Assembly (NCBI RefSeq): GCF_004364335.1
Contig: NZ_SOCR01000007.1
Location: 62,001-126,000, forward strand
DNA: 64,000 bases
Direction of reading: 5' to 3'
Source: Pseudomonas graminis
GTDB taxonomy: Bacteria > Pseudomonadota > Gammaproteobacteria > Pseudomonadales > Pseudomonadaceae
In this document: in pieces, positions 38,350 to 47,603 of the stretch
Numbering within the stretch: position 1 is the stretch's first letter
Layout of the letters: every line of letters starts with the position of its first letter
Position numbers and translations under genes: made by a program
Notes under the pieces: generated by a model
Databases searched by the model: none
Told to the model about the DNA's origin: nothing
What the model saw: only the letters and a program-made list of their open reading frames with translations

Positions 38350-38586
38350 ACTAGACCAGAAAGTGCAGAGGGACTCCAGCGATTAGCCCGGCACCATATC
38401 TTCAAACTAACGCTGCTGATGGTTGATCACTCGGAAGAGCGGTTGCGTCTATGGGTGCAGCAGGCGGATCTCGCATGGGCCGGCCCTATGAAGCCGGTAT
38501 GCACACTCATCCCCGTCCCACGCCTGGCGCTGGACGGCATGCTGATCGAGATCGAAGCGGTGGCGGCGCTTAGGCCCAGAGACTGA
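38350..38586 (+). pseudogene. 5'-truncated RidA-family gene remnant
   Basis: A plus-strand frame ending at TGA 38586 encodes a RidA-type C-terminal half: 'HIFKLTLLMVDHSEERLRLW', 'CTLIPVPRLALDGMLIEIEA', 'VAALRP'. Family resemblance starts near 38380 and has no family N-terminus or plausible start upstream; the first in-frame ATG (38419) would give only 55 residues. The break lies close to the copC promoter region, suggesting deletion or rearrangement here. It may be translated as a short protein from 38419, but a full trimer-forming RidA cannot be made. Confidence 0.65.
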
Positions 38587-38594
38587 CTGGTTTT

Positions 38595-38864
38595 TAGTGG
38601 GACCGTCTTCAGCCCGGAATAGGCCAGTATGTACACCATCAATTCTGCAGTGTGACTGCCGACGCCTTCCCGGCTAAAGCCGGTCCCACAGTCGAGGTTT
38701 GCCAATCCCACAGGGTGTACGCGGTCTCGTAGTGGGACCGGCTTCAGCCGGGAAGAGGCCAGTGTGAACACCATCAATTCTGCAGCGTGACTGCCACGCC
38801 TTCCCGGCTAAAACCGGTCCCACAGTCGAGGTTTGCCAATCCCAATGGGTGCACGCGGTCGATG
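38595..38864. repeat. Tandem duplication of a 135-bp REP-containing unit
   Basis: Two direct copies (from 38595 and 38730) each run from TAGTGGGACCG...CTTCAGCC, through CACCATCAATTCTGCAG, to CCTTCCCGGCTAAA and GTCGAGGTTTGCCAATCCCA. Each copy holds an inverted pair of the third REP family (GGGACCGGCTTTAGCCGGGAAG). The copies differ at scattered bases. Together with 38865-38970, which shows nothing else, this fills the copC-MCP intergenic region. Confidence 0.85.
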
Positions 38865-38970
38865 TGCGCCGTCAGGATCGAGACGCTGTCAGAGGGACAG
38901 GCAAGGGGCGGGTGATGCAGTGATGATGCGATGAAAGGCTGCGCCGCGTGTGCGACGCAGCCCCGGGCAG

Positions 38971-40608
38971 TCAGACCTTGAAGAAGCTCACGCGGTCGGT
39001 GAGCACGTCGGCCAGGGTCGACAGCTCGCGGCTGGAGCGTGCCACCTGGTTGGAGCCGACGGCGGTTTCCAGTGCCGAATCGTGGATGCGGTTGATGTTG
39101 ACGCTGACGTCATCGGCCACCGCCCGCTGCTGCGCGGCGGCGCTGGCGATCTGTGCGTTCATGTCGTTGAGCGCGCCGACTTCGTGGCGGATCTTCACCA
39201 GCGCGGTTTGCGCTTCGTGGGTCTGCTCGACGGTGCGCTGGGCCATTTCGCGGCTCTCTCGCATCAGGTCGGCGGTCTTCACCGCCCCGGTTTGCAATTG
39301 ACCGACCATGTCGCGGATTTCTTGGGTCGACTCCTGAGTGCGGTTGGCCAGGGAGCGAACCTCGTCGGCGACCACGGCGAAGCCGCGGCCTGCCTCACCG
39401 GCGCGGGCGGCCTCGATGGCGGCGTTGAGCGCCAGCAGGTTGGTGCGTTCGGCGATGGAGTTGATCACCGCTACCACATTCTCGATGGCGCGGCTGTCGC
39501 TGGATACCTGACCCACCGAATTGGCAGCGCTTTCCAGCTTGCGCGCCAGTTGATCCATTGCCTGCGCAGTCCCTTCGACCACGCGCTTGCCGTTTTCGAC
39601 TTCATGGTCAGCCGTCTGGGTGGCGTAGGCAGCCTGGTCCGCGTAACCCGCGACCTCTTTTACGGTGGTGGCCATCTGGTTGATCGCCGTAGCCATTTGC
39701 TGGGTTTCGCTGGCCTGCAGGCGCATCTGCTCGCTGTTGTTGTCCGAACTGGACAGCAACTGTGCAGAGGAGTGGGTCAACGCCGCTGCAGCCGAGCGCA
39801 CTTCGGTGATGGTAGCCGACAGGTGCAGGTTGGTCGCCTTGAGCGCCCCCATCACGCTGTCGGGGTAGGACGTTTCAATCTTGTCGGTCAGCTCACCGGC
39901 CGCTAGACGACGGATCGAGGCCGCCACCTGGTGGGGTTCAGCGCCGAGGGTCGACTTCAGGCTGCGAATGATCAGCAACGAGGCAATGATGCCCAGCACC
40001 ACGGCGACGCCGGTGGCCAGCAACATCAGCGACGCGAATTGCGAGGCCGTGGCCCGTACCGAAGTGATGTGCCCACTAATGGACGCTTCCTCGAGATCGA
40101 TCAGTGCGTTGATGCGGGCGAGCCAGTCTTTGTAGGCGCCGGACACTTGCTCCATCAGCAGCGTCTGGGCCTGGTCGATCTCGCCTTGCTGACGCAGTTT
40201 GAGCAGTTTTTCGGTGGCGCTCAGTGCAGTGCGTTCGGCGGTCTTGATGTTGGCCAGCAGCTCTTGCTCACGGGGCGACGCGCCCTTGGTCTGGTAGATG
40301 CGGTCCATGGGCGCGGCTGAGGCTTGATAAAGGCCGTCAAGGCGCTCGATATCACGCAAGTGGGTGGCGAGGCCTGTGTCGTTGCGCACCAGCACGGCAT
40401 CGCGCAGGGCAATGGCGCGGTCGTGCACGCTGCCGCGGAAGTTGATCGCGTAACGCTGTTTAATGGTGGCGTCCTCGCTGACGTCGGTCAGGGCGGATTC
40501 CATCAGGTGGACCCGGTTAACGCCCACCAGGGTGACGAGAATCATCAGCGCGAGGACCAGCCCGAAGCCCAATCCCAGGCGCTTGGCAATTGAAGGATTT
40601 TTAAACAT
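38971..40608 (-). CDS. Methyl-accepting chemotaxis protein (4HB sensor)
   Basis: 545-residue transmembrane chemoreceptor: TM1 about 10-35, periplasmic four-helix-bundle domain (about 36-188, Pfam 4HB_MCP-like), TM2 about 190-212 ('[20 protein letters not shown]'), HAMP, and the signalling domain with hairpin tip '[20 protein letters not shown]'. No C-terminal pentapeptide tether is present (ends 'DRVSFFKV'). ATG 40608 was chosen over the in-frame GTG three codons upstream. Ligand unknown; it is divergent from an OprD-type porin, with a palindrome in between. Confidence 0.93.
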   Translation of the reverse strand: MFKNPSIAKRLGLGFGLVLALMILVTLVGVNRVHLMESALTDVSEDATIKQRYAINFRGSVHDRAIALRDAVLVRNDTGLATHLRDIERLDGLYQASAAPMDRIYQTKGASPREQELLANIKTAERTALSATEKLLKLRQQGEIDQAQTLLMEQVSGAYKDWLARINALIDLEEASISGHITSVRATASQFASLMLLATGVAVVLGIIASLLIIRSLKSTLGAEPHQVAASIRRLAAGELTDKIETSYPDSVMGALKATNLHLSATITEVRSAAAALTHSSAQLLSSSDNNSEQMRLQASETQQMATAINQMATTVKEVAGYADQAAYATQTADHEVENGKRVVEGTAQAMDQLARKLESAANSVGQVSSDSRAIENVVAVINSIAERTNLLALNAAIEAARAGEAGRGFAVVADEVRSLANRTQESTQEIRDMVGQLQTGAVKTADLMRESREMAQRTVEQTHEAQTALVKIRHEVGALNDMNAQIASAAAQQRAVADDVSVNINRIHDSALETAVGSNQVARSSRELSTLADVLTDRVSFFKV

Positions 40609-40791
40609 GGAGTGCACCAGAAATGAAGGCGTCCGTGATATTAGAACGCTATTACTTGGTGCGCTTTATATCGGAGTTTCCAGAGGGCTGCTGAGGTATT
40701 TTCGCTATCAAGGCGATAGAGTCCGTTGGTCCTTTTGAAAGGAATTTTTCCGTCATTGCGTGATCGCAAATGCCCTGTAGAAAAGCGCGCA

Positions 40792-40825
40792 TAAAAAAAA
40801 GCCACCGCACTGGCGTGAGGTGGCT
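40792..40825 (-). terminator. Orphan minus-strand intrinsic terminator
   Basis: Stem AGCCACC/GGTGGCT followed on the minus strand by eight or nine T. It lies about 185 bp upstream of the chemoreceptor ATG with no recognised gene upstream on that strand. Confidence 0.8.
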
Positions 40826-40961
40826 AAAAGTCTTACCAAAGGAATGATGAAGCGGAGCATGATTCGACTGCCTGATGCTGCGGAGTCATCCGGCAATTGA
40901 TTCGTGTTCTTCATCGCCGACGACGGTAACACCGGCCGAAAGTTTTCAACTATTACGAAGG

Positions 40962-40978
40962 TTGATAGTGACTATCAA
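40962..40978. promoter_or_regulatory. Perfect palindrome TTGATAGT-G-ACTATCAA (candidate operator)
   Basis: 17-bp perfect dyad in the divergent chemoreceptor/porin region; a related half-site (TTCAACTAT) lies about 20 bp to the left. Regulator unknown. Confidence 0.6.
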
Positions 40979-41237
40979 AGCTCGTTGGGAATCCCGTCGG
41001 TCGGAGAGTGCTACAAGATTTTCGGCCCTCAAGTGCGTGGTATACCCTGACCAGAGCGGTCACCACAATAATCAATGTGCTCCTTTGGCTGGAACAGCCG
41101 TCCAGTCACTGGCATGTGTGTTTCTTTCCATCTGCCGCAACGCCCGCTCCAGCGCTGAAACGTCGTGTGAACTTTAAACTCTGCCCCGCATCAAGGGGGG
41201 CGCACGCGCTGGGGCTTAATCGAGACAGGGGATAGCA

Positions 41238-42560
41238 ATGACTTTCGTGAAATGGAATCTGATGACGCTGGCGGTTTCGCTGGGCGTCAGTCAATTGGCA
41301 ACGGCAGCGGTTGTCAGTGATCAATCGGAGGCCAAGGGCTTCGTCGACGACAGCAGTCTGACCGTTCACCTGAAGAATTATTATTTCAACCGGGAAAACA
41401 TACACGGCAAGGACGACAGCAAGGACTGGACCCAGGGCGTGCTGGGTAATTTCAGTTCCGGGTTCACCCAGGGCACCGTGGGTTTTGGCGTTGATGCCTA
41501 TGGGTACTGGGGCCTGAAGCTTGATGGCGGCGGCGGGACCACCGGCACCGGCAATCTGCCCGTGGACAGCCATGGCAATCCCCAGGATGAATACGGCACG
41601 GCCGGCGGCGCGCTGAAGATGCGCATTTCGAAGACCGAATTGCGCTACGGCAATCTGCAACCCCAGGCGCCGGTGTTTGCTGCGGGCGGCTCGCGACTGT
41701 TTCCGCAAACCGCCACTGGCTTCAACGTGCTGAGCAGCGACATCGCCAATCTGGAACTCGACGGCGGCCACTTCACCGGCAGCAACGGCCCGGTCACGAC
41801 CAACAATGATCACGGTATCTGGGCGGCGTATGCCAACGTCGAAGCCAGCAGCATTGATTACGCTGGCGGTAAATACGCGCTCTCCGATAATCTTTCGGTC
41901 AGCCTGTATGGCTCGGATCTCAAGGACGTCTGGCATCAGTACTACGGCAATGCCAATTACACGTTGCCGATCTCTGATCAACAGTCGCTGAACTTCGACT
42001 TCAATATTTACCGCACCAATGACAGCGGCGCCGCGAAGGCGGGCGATATCAGCAACACGACCTGGTCGCTGGCGGCTGCTTATTCATTTATGACCGCCCA
42101 TACGTTGACGCTGGCGTATCAGAAAGTGCACGGCGACACGCCGTTCGACTATGTGGCCTTCGGTAATAACGGCGCGGGCGACACCGGGGATTCGATACTG
42201 TTGGCCAACTCGGTTCAGTACTCCGACTTCAACGGCCCGGGCGAAAAGTCCTGGCAGGCGCGGTACGACCTGAACATGGCGAGTTACGGCGCGCCGGGGC
42301 TGAGTTTCATGGTTCGTTATATCCACGGTGATGACATCGATGGGTCGCACATTCCGTCGAACAGCACCTACACCGGTTATGGCGATGATGGCGATCACCA
42401 CGAAACCAACCTCGAAGCGAAGTATGTCGTGCAGTCCGGTCCGGCCAAGGACTTGTCCCTGCGCATGCGTCAGGCCTGGCACACCGCCAACGGCGATCAG
42501 CCTGATGGCGACGTGAAGGAGTTTCGTTTGATTGCGGATTATCCGATCAATATTTTCTGA
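41238..42560 (+). CDS. OprD-family outer membrane porin
   Basis: 440-residue beta-barrel porin of the OprD/OpdK family with a Sec signal peptide (about 1-24, 'LMTLAVSLGVSQLATAA'). Features: 'GFVDDSSLTVHLKNYYFNRE' after the signal, 'KDWTQGVLGNFSSGFTQGTV', 'MRISKTELRYGNLQPQAPVF', and the C-terminal strand ending '...FRLIADYPINIF' with terminal Phe for BAM recognition. Such channels take up amino acids or aromatic/organic acids; the substrate is not evident. Confidence 0.93.
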   Translation: MTFVKWNLMTLAVSLGVSQLATAAVVSDQSEAKGFVDDSSLTVHLKNYYFNRENIHGKDDSKDWTQGVLGNFSSGFTQGTVGFGVDAYGYWGLKLDGGGGTTGTGNLPVDSHGNPQDEYGTAGGALKMRISKTELRYGNLQPQAPVFAAGGSRLFPQTATGFNVLSSDIANLELDGGHFTGSNGPVTTNNDHGIWAAYANVEASSIDYAGGKYALSDNLSVSLYGSDLKDVWHQYYGNANYTLPISDQQSLNFDFNIYRTNDSGAAKAGDISNTTWSLAAAYSFMTAHTLTLAYQKVHGDTPFDYVAFGNNGAGDTGDSILLANSVQYSDFNGPGEKSWQARYDLNMASYGAPGLSFMVRYIHGDDIDGSHIPSNSTYTGYGDDGDHHETNLEAKYVVQSGPAKDLSLRMRQAWHTANGDQPDGDVKEFRLIADYPINIF

Positions 42561-42600
42561 TCGGGTGGCTGGGTGATTTAGAAGCTCTGCTGTAGAAGAA

Positions 42601-42634
42601 AGCCAGGCCCTCCGAGAGGAGGCCTGGCTTTTTT
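42601..42634 (+). terminator. Intrinsic terminator of the porin gene
   Basis: AGCCAGGCC...GGCCTGGCT stem with inner TCC/GGA pairing, followed by six T, 40 bp after the porin stop. Confidence 0.93.
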
Positions 42635-42671
42635 GGTTTTGTCATTCGCCGAGAGAAGTGTCAGCAGCGCG

Positions 42672-42774
42672 GGCCTCTTCCCGGCTAAAGCCGGTCCCAC
42701 AAAGTGCATGCCGCTGCGTCCCTGCTGACTGCACACATTGCTTTCGTAGGACCGGCTTTAGCCGGGAAGGGGCC
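42672..42774. repeat. REP inverted pair (GGCTTTAGCC family)
   Basis: CTTCCCGGCTAAAGCCGGTC at the left and GACCGGCTTTAGCCGGGAAG at the right form an inverted pair between convergent porin and glxR genes. Same family as 38595-38864 and 61748-61843. Confidence 0.83.
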
Positions 42775-42803
42775 GGTTCGTACAACATACCTCTCAATGC
42801 CAG

Positions 42804-43706
42804 TCACTCAGGCCGGTGATCCCCGCGAATCGAAAAATTCGCCATGTGCTCCAGGCCTTTGATCAGCCCCGAGTGGTCCCAGCCGCTCCCACCCAGTGCC
42901 GCACAGGTGCTGAACACTTGCTGGGCATTGGCGGTATTGGGCAGGTTTAGCCCCAACTCCCTCGCGCCTTCGAGGGCCAGGTTCAGATCTTTCTGATGCA
43001 GCGCGATCCGGAAGCCCGGGTTGAACGTCCCTTTGATCATTCGCTCGCCATGCACTTCCAGAATCTTCGACGAGGCAAAGCCACCCATCAGCGCTTCGCG
43101 CACCTTGGCCGGGTCAGCGCCGTTTTTCGACGCAAACAGCAGGGCCTCAGCCACCGCCTGGATGTTCAGCGCGACAATGATCTGGTTGGCCACCTTGGCG
43201 GTCTGGCCGTCACCGTTGCCACCGACCAGGGTGATGTTCTTGCCCATGGTCTGGAACAGGGGCAGGGCGCGTACGAAGGTCGCCTGCTCGCCGCCGACCA
43301 TGATGCTCAGCGTGGCCGCCCTGGCGCCGACTTCGCCCCCCGACACCGGTGCGTCGAGGTACTGCGCGCCGGTGGCGTTGATTTTCTCGGCGAAGGCTTT
43401 CGTCGCCGAGGGGGAAATCGAGCTCATGTCGATGACCACGTTGCGGACATCGACGCCCTCGCTCAGACCGTTTTCGCCGAACAGTACGTCGTTGACTTGC
43501 GGGGTGTCCGGCAGCATGACGATGATGAATTCAGCTTCCTGCGCCACTTCCCGAGGGTTGGCCAGCACCGTCGCCCCGCCGTCCATCAGTGAGGCGGGCG
43601 GGGCAACGAAATGCCGGGAGAGAATCAATTGATGACCTGCTTTCTGCAGGTTTTCTGCCATGGGCAGGCCCATGATGCCGGTGCCGATGAATCCGATGTT
43701 AGCCAT
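42804..43706 (-). CDS. glxR: 2-hydroxy-3-oxopropionate reductase (tartronate semialdehyde reductase)
   Basis: 300-residue beta-hydroxyacid dehydrogenase reducing tartronate semialdehyde to D-glycerate. NAD(P) motif 'GFIGTGIMGLPMAENLQKAG', substrate motif 'DAPVSGGEVGA', catalytic Lys in 'GDGQTAKVANQIIVALNIQA' and cofactor-binding 'HQKDLNLALEGAREL'. Third gene of the gcl-hyi-glxR set; a REP pair separates it from hyi. Confidence 0.94.
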   Translation of the reverse strand: MANIGFIGTGIMGLPMAENLQKAGHQLILSRHFVAPPASLMDGGATVLANPREVAQEAEFIIVMLPDTPQVNDVLFGENGLSEGVDVRNVVIDMSSISPSATKAFAEKINATGAQYLDAPVSGGEVGARAATLSIMVGGEQATFVRALPLFQTMGKNITLVGGNGDGQTAKVANQIIVALNIQAVAEALLFASKNGADPAKVREALMGGFASSKILEVHGERMIKGTFNPGFRIALHQKDLNLALEGARELGLNLPNTANAQQVFSTCAALGGSGWDHSGLIKGLEHMANFSIRGDHRPE

Positions 43707-43742
43707 GAGAGGTGACCTCTTAGTGATGTCTTGTGTGGTCTC

Positions 43743-43880
43743 CCTGTAGGAGCGTGGCTTGTCCCGCGATCTGCTGCGTAGCAGCAGTAAAATCTGTTAG
43801 CGCGGTGTGCCAGACGTACATCGCGGGTTGATTCACGACCGGTTCCCGGCCGATCGCGGGACAAGCCACGCTCCTACAGG
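43743..43880. repeat. REP inverted pair (GTAGGAGCGTGGCTTGTCCC family)
   Basis: CCTGTAGGAGCGTGGCTTGT at the left is mirrored at the right end (ACAAGCCACGCTCCTACAGG), with GATCGCGGGAC continuing the arm. It lies between hyi and glxR, inside the glyoxylate operon, where it may affect the abundance of the distal mRNA. Confidence 0.85.
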
Positions 43881-43929
43881 ACTGCATTCCGGGCAACGCC
43901 AGGTTGAGTTTTGGATCAGGTATCGCGTG

Positions 43930-44712
43930 TCAGATCAGGTTGTGCTTTTTCAACCACCCTAGCCCCGCTTCGGTGGTGGTCAGCGGCTTGTATTCACAGC
44001 CGATCCAGCCGCGATAACCCAACCGGTCCAGGTGCTTGAACAGAAAGCCGTAGTTGATCTCGCCGGTGCCGGGTTCATGCCGGCCAGGGTTGTCCGCCAG
44101 TTGCACGTGACGTATCGCCGGCAGGTGGTTTTCGAGGGTGCGGGCCAGGTCGCCTTCCATGATTTGCATGTGGTAGATGTCGTATTGCAGCGACAGGTTG
44201 GGGCTGCCGACCTTTTCGCGAATCGCCAGGGCCTGGGCGGTGGTGTTCAGGTAGAACCCCGGAATGTCCAGGGTGTTGATCATTTCCATGACCAGATCGA
44301 TGCCTTGGGCTTGCAGGCGGTCTGCGGCATATTTGAGGTTGTCGACGAAGGTCTTCTCGATCAGCCCGTCGTCGAACCCCTGGGGCTTGATCCCCGCCAG
44401 GCAGTTGATCTGGGTGTTGTCAAGGACCTTGGCGTAAGCAATGGCCAGGTCGACGCCGGCATAGAACTCCTCGATCCGATCGGGGTGACAGGCGATGCCG
44501 CGTTCGCCCTTGGCCCAGTCACCTGCCGGCAGGTTGAACAGCACTTGAGTCAGCCGGTTGCAGTCCAGTTCGGCCTTGATCTGTGCAGCGCTGAAGTCAT
44601 AGGGAAACAGGTACTCGACGCCGCTGAAACCGGCGTCGGCGGCGGCTTCGAAGCGTTGCAGAAACTCCACTTCGGTGAACAGCATCGACAGGTTGGCGCA
44701 TAAACGTGGCAT
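43930..44712 (-). CDS. hyi: Hydroxypyruvate isomerase
   Basis: 260-residue TIM-barrel AP-endonuclease-2-like enzyme interconverting hydroxypyruvate and tartronate semialdehyde. 'MPRLCANLSMLFTEVEFLQR' is the typical start; 'EMINTLDIPGFYL', 'YDIYHMQIMEGDLARTL', 'QLADNPGRHEPGTGEINYGF' and 'GCEYKP' carry metal and catalytic Glu/His residues. ATG 44712 was chosen; the upstream extension overlaps gcl. 65 bp after gcl. Confidence 0.95.
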   Translation of the reverse strand: MPRLCANLSMLFTEVEFLQRFEAAADAGFSGVEYLFPYDFSAAQIKAELDCNRLTQVLFNLPAGDWAKGERGIACHPDRIEEFYAGVDLAIAYAKVLDNTQINCLAGIKPQGFDDGLIEKTFVDNLKYAADRLQAQGIDLVMEMINTLDIPGFYLNTTAQALAIREKVGSPNLSLQYDIYHMQIMEGDLARTLENHLPAIRHVQLADNPGRHEPGTGEINYGFLFKHLDRLGYRGWIGCEYKPLTTTEAGLGWLKKHNLI

Positions 44713-44777
44713 GACGTACTCCTTGTTCGTGTTCTGAGCTCTTTTTCGGAATGCTTCCTGGCAATAACCCGGCGCGA

Positions 44778-46553
44778 TCAATCCAGCGGGCTGACGGCGG
44801 TGGGAGCGTCGGCGCGGCTCTCGGCCAATGACTCGAATTCGTTGATCGCGTTGATCTCGGTGCCCATCGCAATATTGGTGACGCGCTCGAGGATGATCTC
44901 CACCACCACCGGCACGCGGTGCTGCTGCATCAGGCTCGTGGCTTCGGCGAAGGCGGCCTGCAGGTGCGCCGGATCCAGCACGCGGATCGCGTTGCAGCCG
45001 AGGCCTTCAGCCACCGCGACGTGATCGACGCCATAGCCTTCCAGCTCAGGCGCGTTGATGTTGTCGAACGCCAGCTGCACGCAGTAATCGATGTCGAAGT
45101 TGCGCTGGGCCTGACGGATAAGCCCCAGGTACGAGTTGTTCACCACCACGTGGATGTACGGCAGCTTGAACTGCGCACCGACGGCCAGCTCTTCGATCAT
45201 GAACTGGAAATCGTAATCCCCGGATAGCGCGACAACATGACGGCTCGGATCGGCCTTGACCACGCCCAGCGCCGCCGGAATGGTCCAGCCCAGCGGCCCG
45301 GCCTGTCCGCAATTGATCCAGTGACGCGGCTTGTAGACGTGGAGGAATTGCGCGCCGGCAATCTGCGACAGGCCGATGGTGCTGATGTAGCAGGTGTCCT
45401 TGCCGAAGTACTGATTCATCTCCTCGTACACCCGCTGCGGCTTGACCGGGATGTTCTCGTAATGGGTCTTGCGCTGCAGCGTGCGCTTGCGTTCCTGGCA
45501 ACTCGCAAGCCATTGGCTGCGGTTCTTTAGCTTGCCGGCGGTGTGCCACTCCCGCGCCACTTCGATGAACATCGCCAGCGCTGCACCGGCGTCGGATACG
45601 ATGCCCAGATCGGGCGTCAGCACGCGGCCGATCTGCGTGGGCTCGATGTCGACGTGGATGAACGTGCGGCCTTCGCTGTACACCGACACGGTGCCGGTGT
45701 GGCGGTTGGCCCAGCGGTTGCCGATGCCAAGGACCAGATCGGCCTCCAGCATCGTTGCGTTGCCGTAGCGGTGGGAGGTCTGCAGCCCGACCATGCCGGC
45801 CATCTGCGGGTGATCGTCGGGGATCGTGCCCCAGCCCATCAACGTCGGGATCACCGGAATGCCGGTCAGCTCGGCGAACTCCACCAGCGCGTCCGATGCA
45901 TCGGCGTTGATGATGCCGCCACCGGCAACGATTAGCGGACGCTCCGACGCGTTGAGCATTGCCAGGGCTTTTTCGACCTGCTTGCGGCTGGCCTGGGGTT
46001 TGACCACCGGCAGCGGTTCGTAGGCGTCGATGTCGAACTCGATCTCGGCCATCTGCACGTCGAAGGGCAGGTCGATCAATACGGGGCCGGGCCGGCCGCT
46101 GCGCATCAACTGAAAAGCTTTCTGGAACACGTACGGCACCTGGCCGGGTTCCATGACTGTGGTCGCCCACTTGGCGACCGGCGCGGCGATGCTGGCGATG
46201 TCCACGGCCTGGAAGTCTTCCTTGTGCATCCGTGCCCGCGGTGCCTGGCCGGTGATGCACAGAATCGGAATCGAGTCGGCGGAGGCTGAATACAGACCGG
46301 TGATCATGTCGGTGCCGGCCGGGCCCGAGGTGCCGATGCACACGCCAATGTTGCCGGCGATGGCGCGGGTATACCCCTCGGCCATGTGCGAGGCGCCTTC
46401 GACGTGGCGCGCCAGCACGTGATCAATGCCGCCGAGTTTCTTGAAGGCGGCGTACAGCGGGTTGATCGCGGCGCCCGGAATACCGAAGGCGGTGTCGACA
46501 CCTTCGCGACGCATCACCAGAACGGCGGCTTCGATGGCTCTCATGACGGTCAT
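44778..46553 (-). CDS. gcl: Glyoxylate carboligase
   Basis: 591-residue ThDP-dependent enzyme joining two glyoxylates to tartronate semialdehyde and CO2. It has Val51 ('[14 protein letters not shown]') where nearly all ThDP enzymes have a catalytic Glu, the hallmark of Gcl. The ThDP/Mg motif GD-x-N is '[20 protein letters not shown]' to 'VVNNSYLG'. First gene of the pathway operon; divergent from a LysR gene that likely controls it. Confidence 0.97.
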   Translation of the reverse strand: MTVMRAIEAAVLVMRREGVDTAFGIPGAAINPLYAAFKKLGGIDHVLARHVEGASHMAEGYTRAIAGNIGVCIGTSGPAGTDMITGLYSASADSIPILCITGQAPRARMHKEDFQAVDIASIAAPVAKWATTVMEPGQVPYVFQKAFQLMRSGRPGPVLIDLPFDVQMAEIEFDIDAYEPLPVVKPQASRKQVEKALAMLNASERPLIVAGGGIINADASDALVEFAELTGIPVIPTLMGWGTIPDDHPQMAGMVGLQTSHRYGNATMLEADLVLGIGNRWANRHTGTVSVYSEGRTFIHVDIEPTQIGRVLTPDLGIVSDAGAALAMFIEVAREWHTAGKLKNRSQWLASCQERKRTLQRKTHYENIPVKPQRVYEEMNQYFGKDTCYISTIGLSQIAGAQFLHVYKPRHWINCGQAGPLGWTIPAALGVVKADPSRHVVALSGDYDFQFMIEELAVGAQFKLPYIHVVVNNSYLGLIRQAQRNFDIDYCVQLAFDNINAPELEGYGVDHVAVAEGLGCNAIRVLDPAHLQAAFAEATSLMQQHRVPVVVEIILERVTNIAMGTEINAINEFESLAESRADAPTAVSPLD

Positions 46554-46595
46554 TTGTTAGTCTCCTGAACTCGATAGTTTTTGTACGTAAACAGC

Positions 46596-46609
46596 CTGAT
46601 TTGAATCAG
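46596..46609. promoter_or_regulatory. LysR-type candidate operator, gcl/LysR divergent region
   Basis: CTGATT-TG-AATCAG, a perfect 14-bp dyad 42 bp from gcl and 53 bp from the LysR start, the usual location of a LysR recognition site. Confidence 0.6.
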
Positions 46610-46661
46610 ATGTTTTGTGAATGCCTGTTTTTATCCGTTCTATCGGTATCTGGAGTATCGA

Positions 46662-47570
46662 ATGGATCGCTATACGGAATTGCGCAGTTACGTCCTGGTG
46701 GCCACCCGTGGCAGTTTTGCCGCGGCGGCGCTGGTGGAAGGGGTGACGCCGGTGATCATGGGCAGGCGACTGAGCGCGCTGGAGGATCGTCTGGGCGTCA
46801 AGCTGATTCATCGCTCCACGCGGGGCCTGACCCTGACCGATGCCGGCGAGTCGTACCTGGAGAACGCCAAGCTGGTGCTGCAGTCGTTCGAGGAACTGGA
46901 CGCCAGCATCAGCGAGAACGAAAGCAGCGTGCGCGGGCACCTGGTGGTGTCGGCGCCGGCAGGATTTGGCCGTCAGCACGTCGCTCCCCATGCGCCGGAA
47001 TTCCAGGCGCGGTTCCCGGATTTGCAGCTGTCCTTCAACCTGACGGACAACGTGGTGGATCTAGTGCGTGAGGGTTATGACATGAGCATCCGCATCGGCG
47101 AGGTGCTGGACCCGAACTACGTCGCGATCAAGCTGTACGCCAACAAACGCGTGGTCTGTGGCGCCCCGGCGTATTTCGCCGAGCATGGATTTCCCCAGGC
47201 GCTTGAAGATCTGGCGCAGCACAATTGCCTGTCGTTCAACCTCCAGGGCGGCCAGCACCGCGGCTGGACGTTTCAGCGCGAGGGCAAGCCGGTGGCGATC
47301 AAGGTCGCAGGCAATCTGTATTGCAACGATGGCGAGCTGTTGTATGACTGGGCCAAGCGCGGACTGGGCCTGAGCTGGCGCTCGACGTGGGAGATTCAGA
47401 ACGAAGTGGAAAGCGGGGCGCTGGTCACCGTGCTGGACGAATTTGCCTTGCCCAGCTACGACATCCAGGGCGTGTACCCGCAACAGCACTATCTGCCGGC
47501 GAAAGTGCGGTTCTTCATCGCGTTTCTGAAGGAGGTCTACAACCGCCCGGGGTATTGGCGGCAGGGGTGA
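46662..47570 (+). CDS. LysR family regulator, divergent from gcl
   Basis: 302-residue LysR regulator: N-terminal winged HTH ('VATRGSFAAAALVEGVTPVI', 'MGRRLSALEDRLGVKLIHRS') and periplasmic-binding-like effector domain (about 90-295). ATG 46662 ('MDRYTELRSYV') is the family-typical start. Divergence from gcl suggests control of glyoxylate use; inducer inferred to be glyoxylate-related. Confidence 0.91.
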   Translation: MDRYTELRSYVLVATRGSFAAAALVEGVTPVIMGRRLSALEDRLGVKLIHRSTRGLTLTDAGESYLENAKLVLQSFEELDASISENESSVRGHLVVSAPAGFGRQHVAPHAPEFQARFPDLQLSFNLTDNVVDLVREGYDMSIRIGEVLDPNYVAIKLYANKRVVCGAPAYFAEHGFPQALEDLAQHNCLSFNLQGGQHRGWTFQREGKPVAIKVAGNLYCNDGELLYDWAKRGLGLSWRSTWEIQNEVESGALVTVLDEFALPSYDIQGVYPQQHYLPAKVRFFIAFLKEVYNRPGYWRQG

Positions 47571-47603
47571 GCCGTGATCCCCGCGGCGCGTGCCATCACC
47601 CTG

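Larger units (their letters stand above)
40609..41237. other. Long intergenic region between chemoreceptor and porin
   Basis: 629 bp without a convincing gene. It holds a minus-strand intrinsic terminator (40792-40825) with no obvious gene before it, and a perfect palindrome at 40962-40978. A transcript on the minus strand from about 41200 to 40793 would fit a small RNA or a chemoreceptor leader with attenuation. No known RNA family was recognised. Confidence 0.45.

Noticed and set aside
40681..40890. Minus-strand small ORF starting MKNTNQLPDD across the orphan terminator
   Set aside because: It runs straight through the terminator hairpin and T-run and lacks an RBS, so translation is unlikely.
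41106..41981. 291-codon minus-strand frame opposite the porin
   Set aside because: Antisense to the OprD-type gene, with no motif; the porin frame has a signal peptide and a terminal Phe.
45046..46341. 431-codon minus-strand frame within gcl in another frame
   Set aside because: Overlaps gcl, whose frame carries Val51 and ThDP motifs; the alternative is Arg/His-rich and motif-free.
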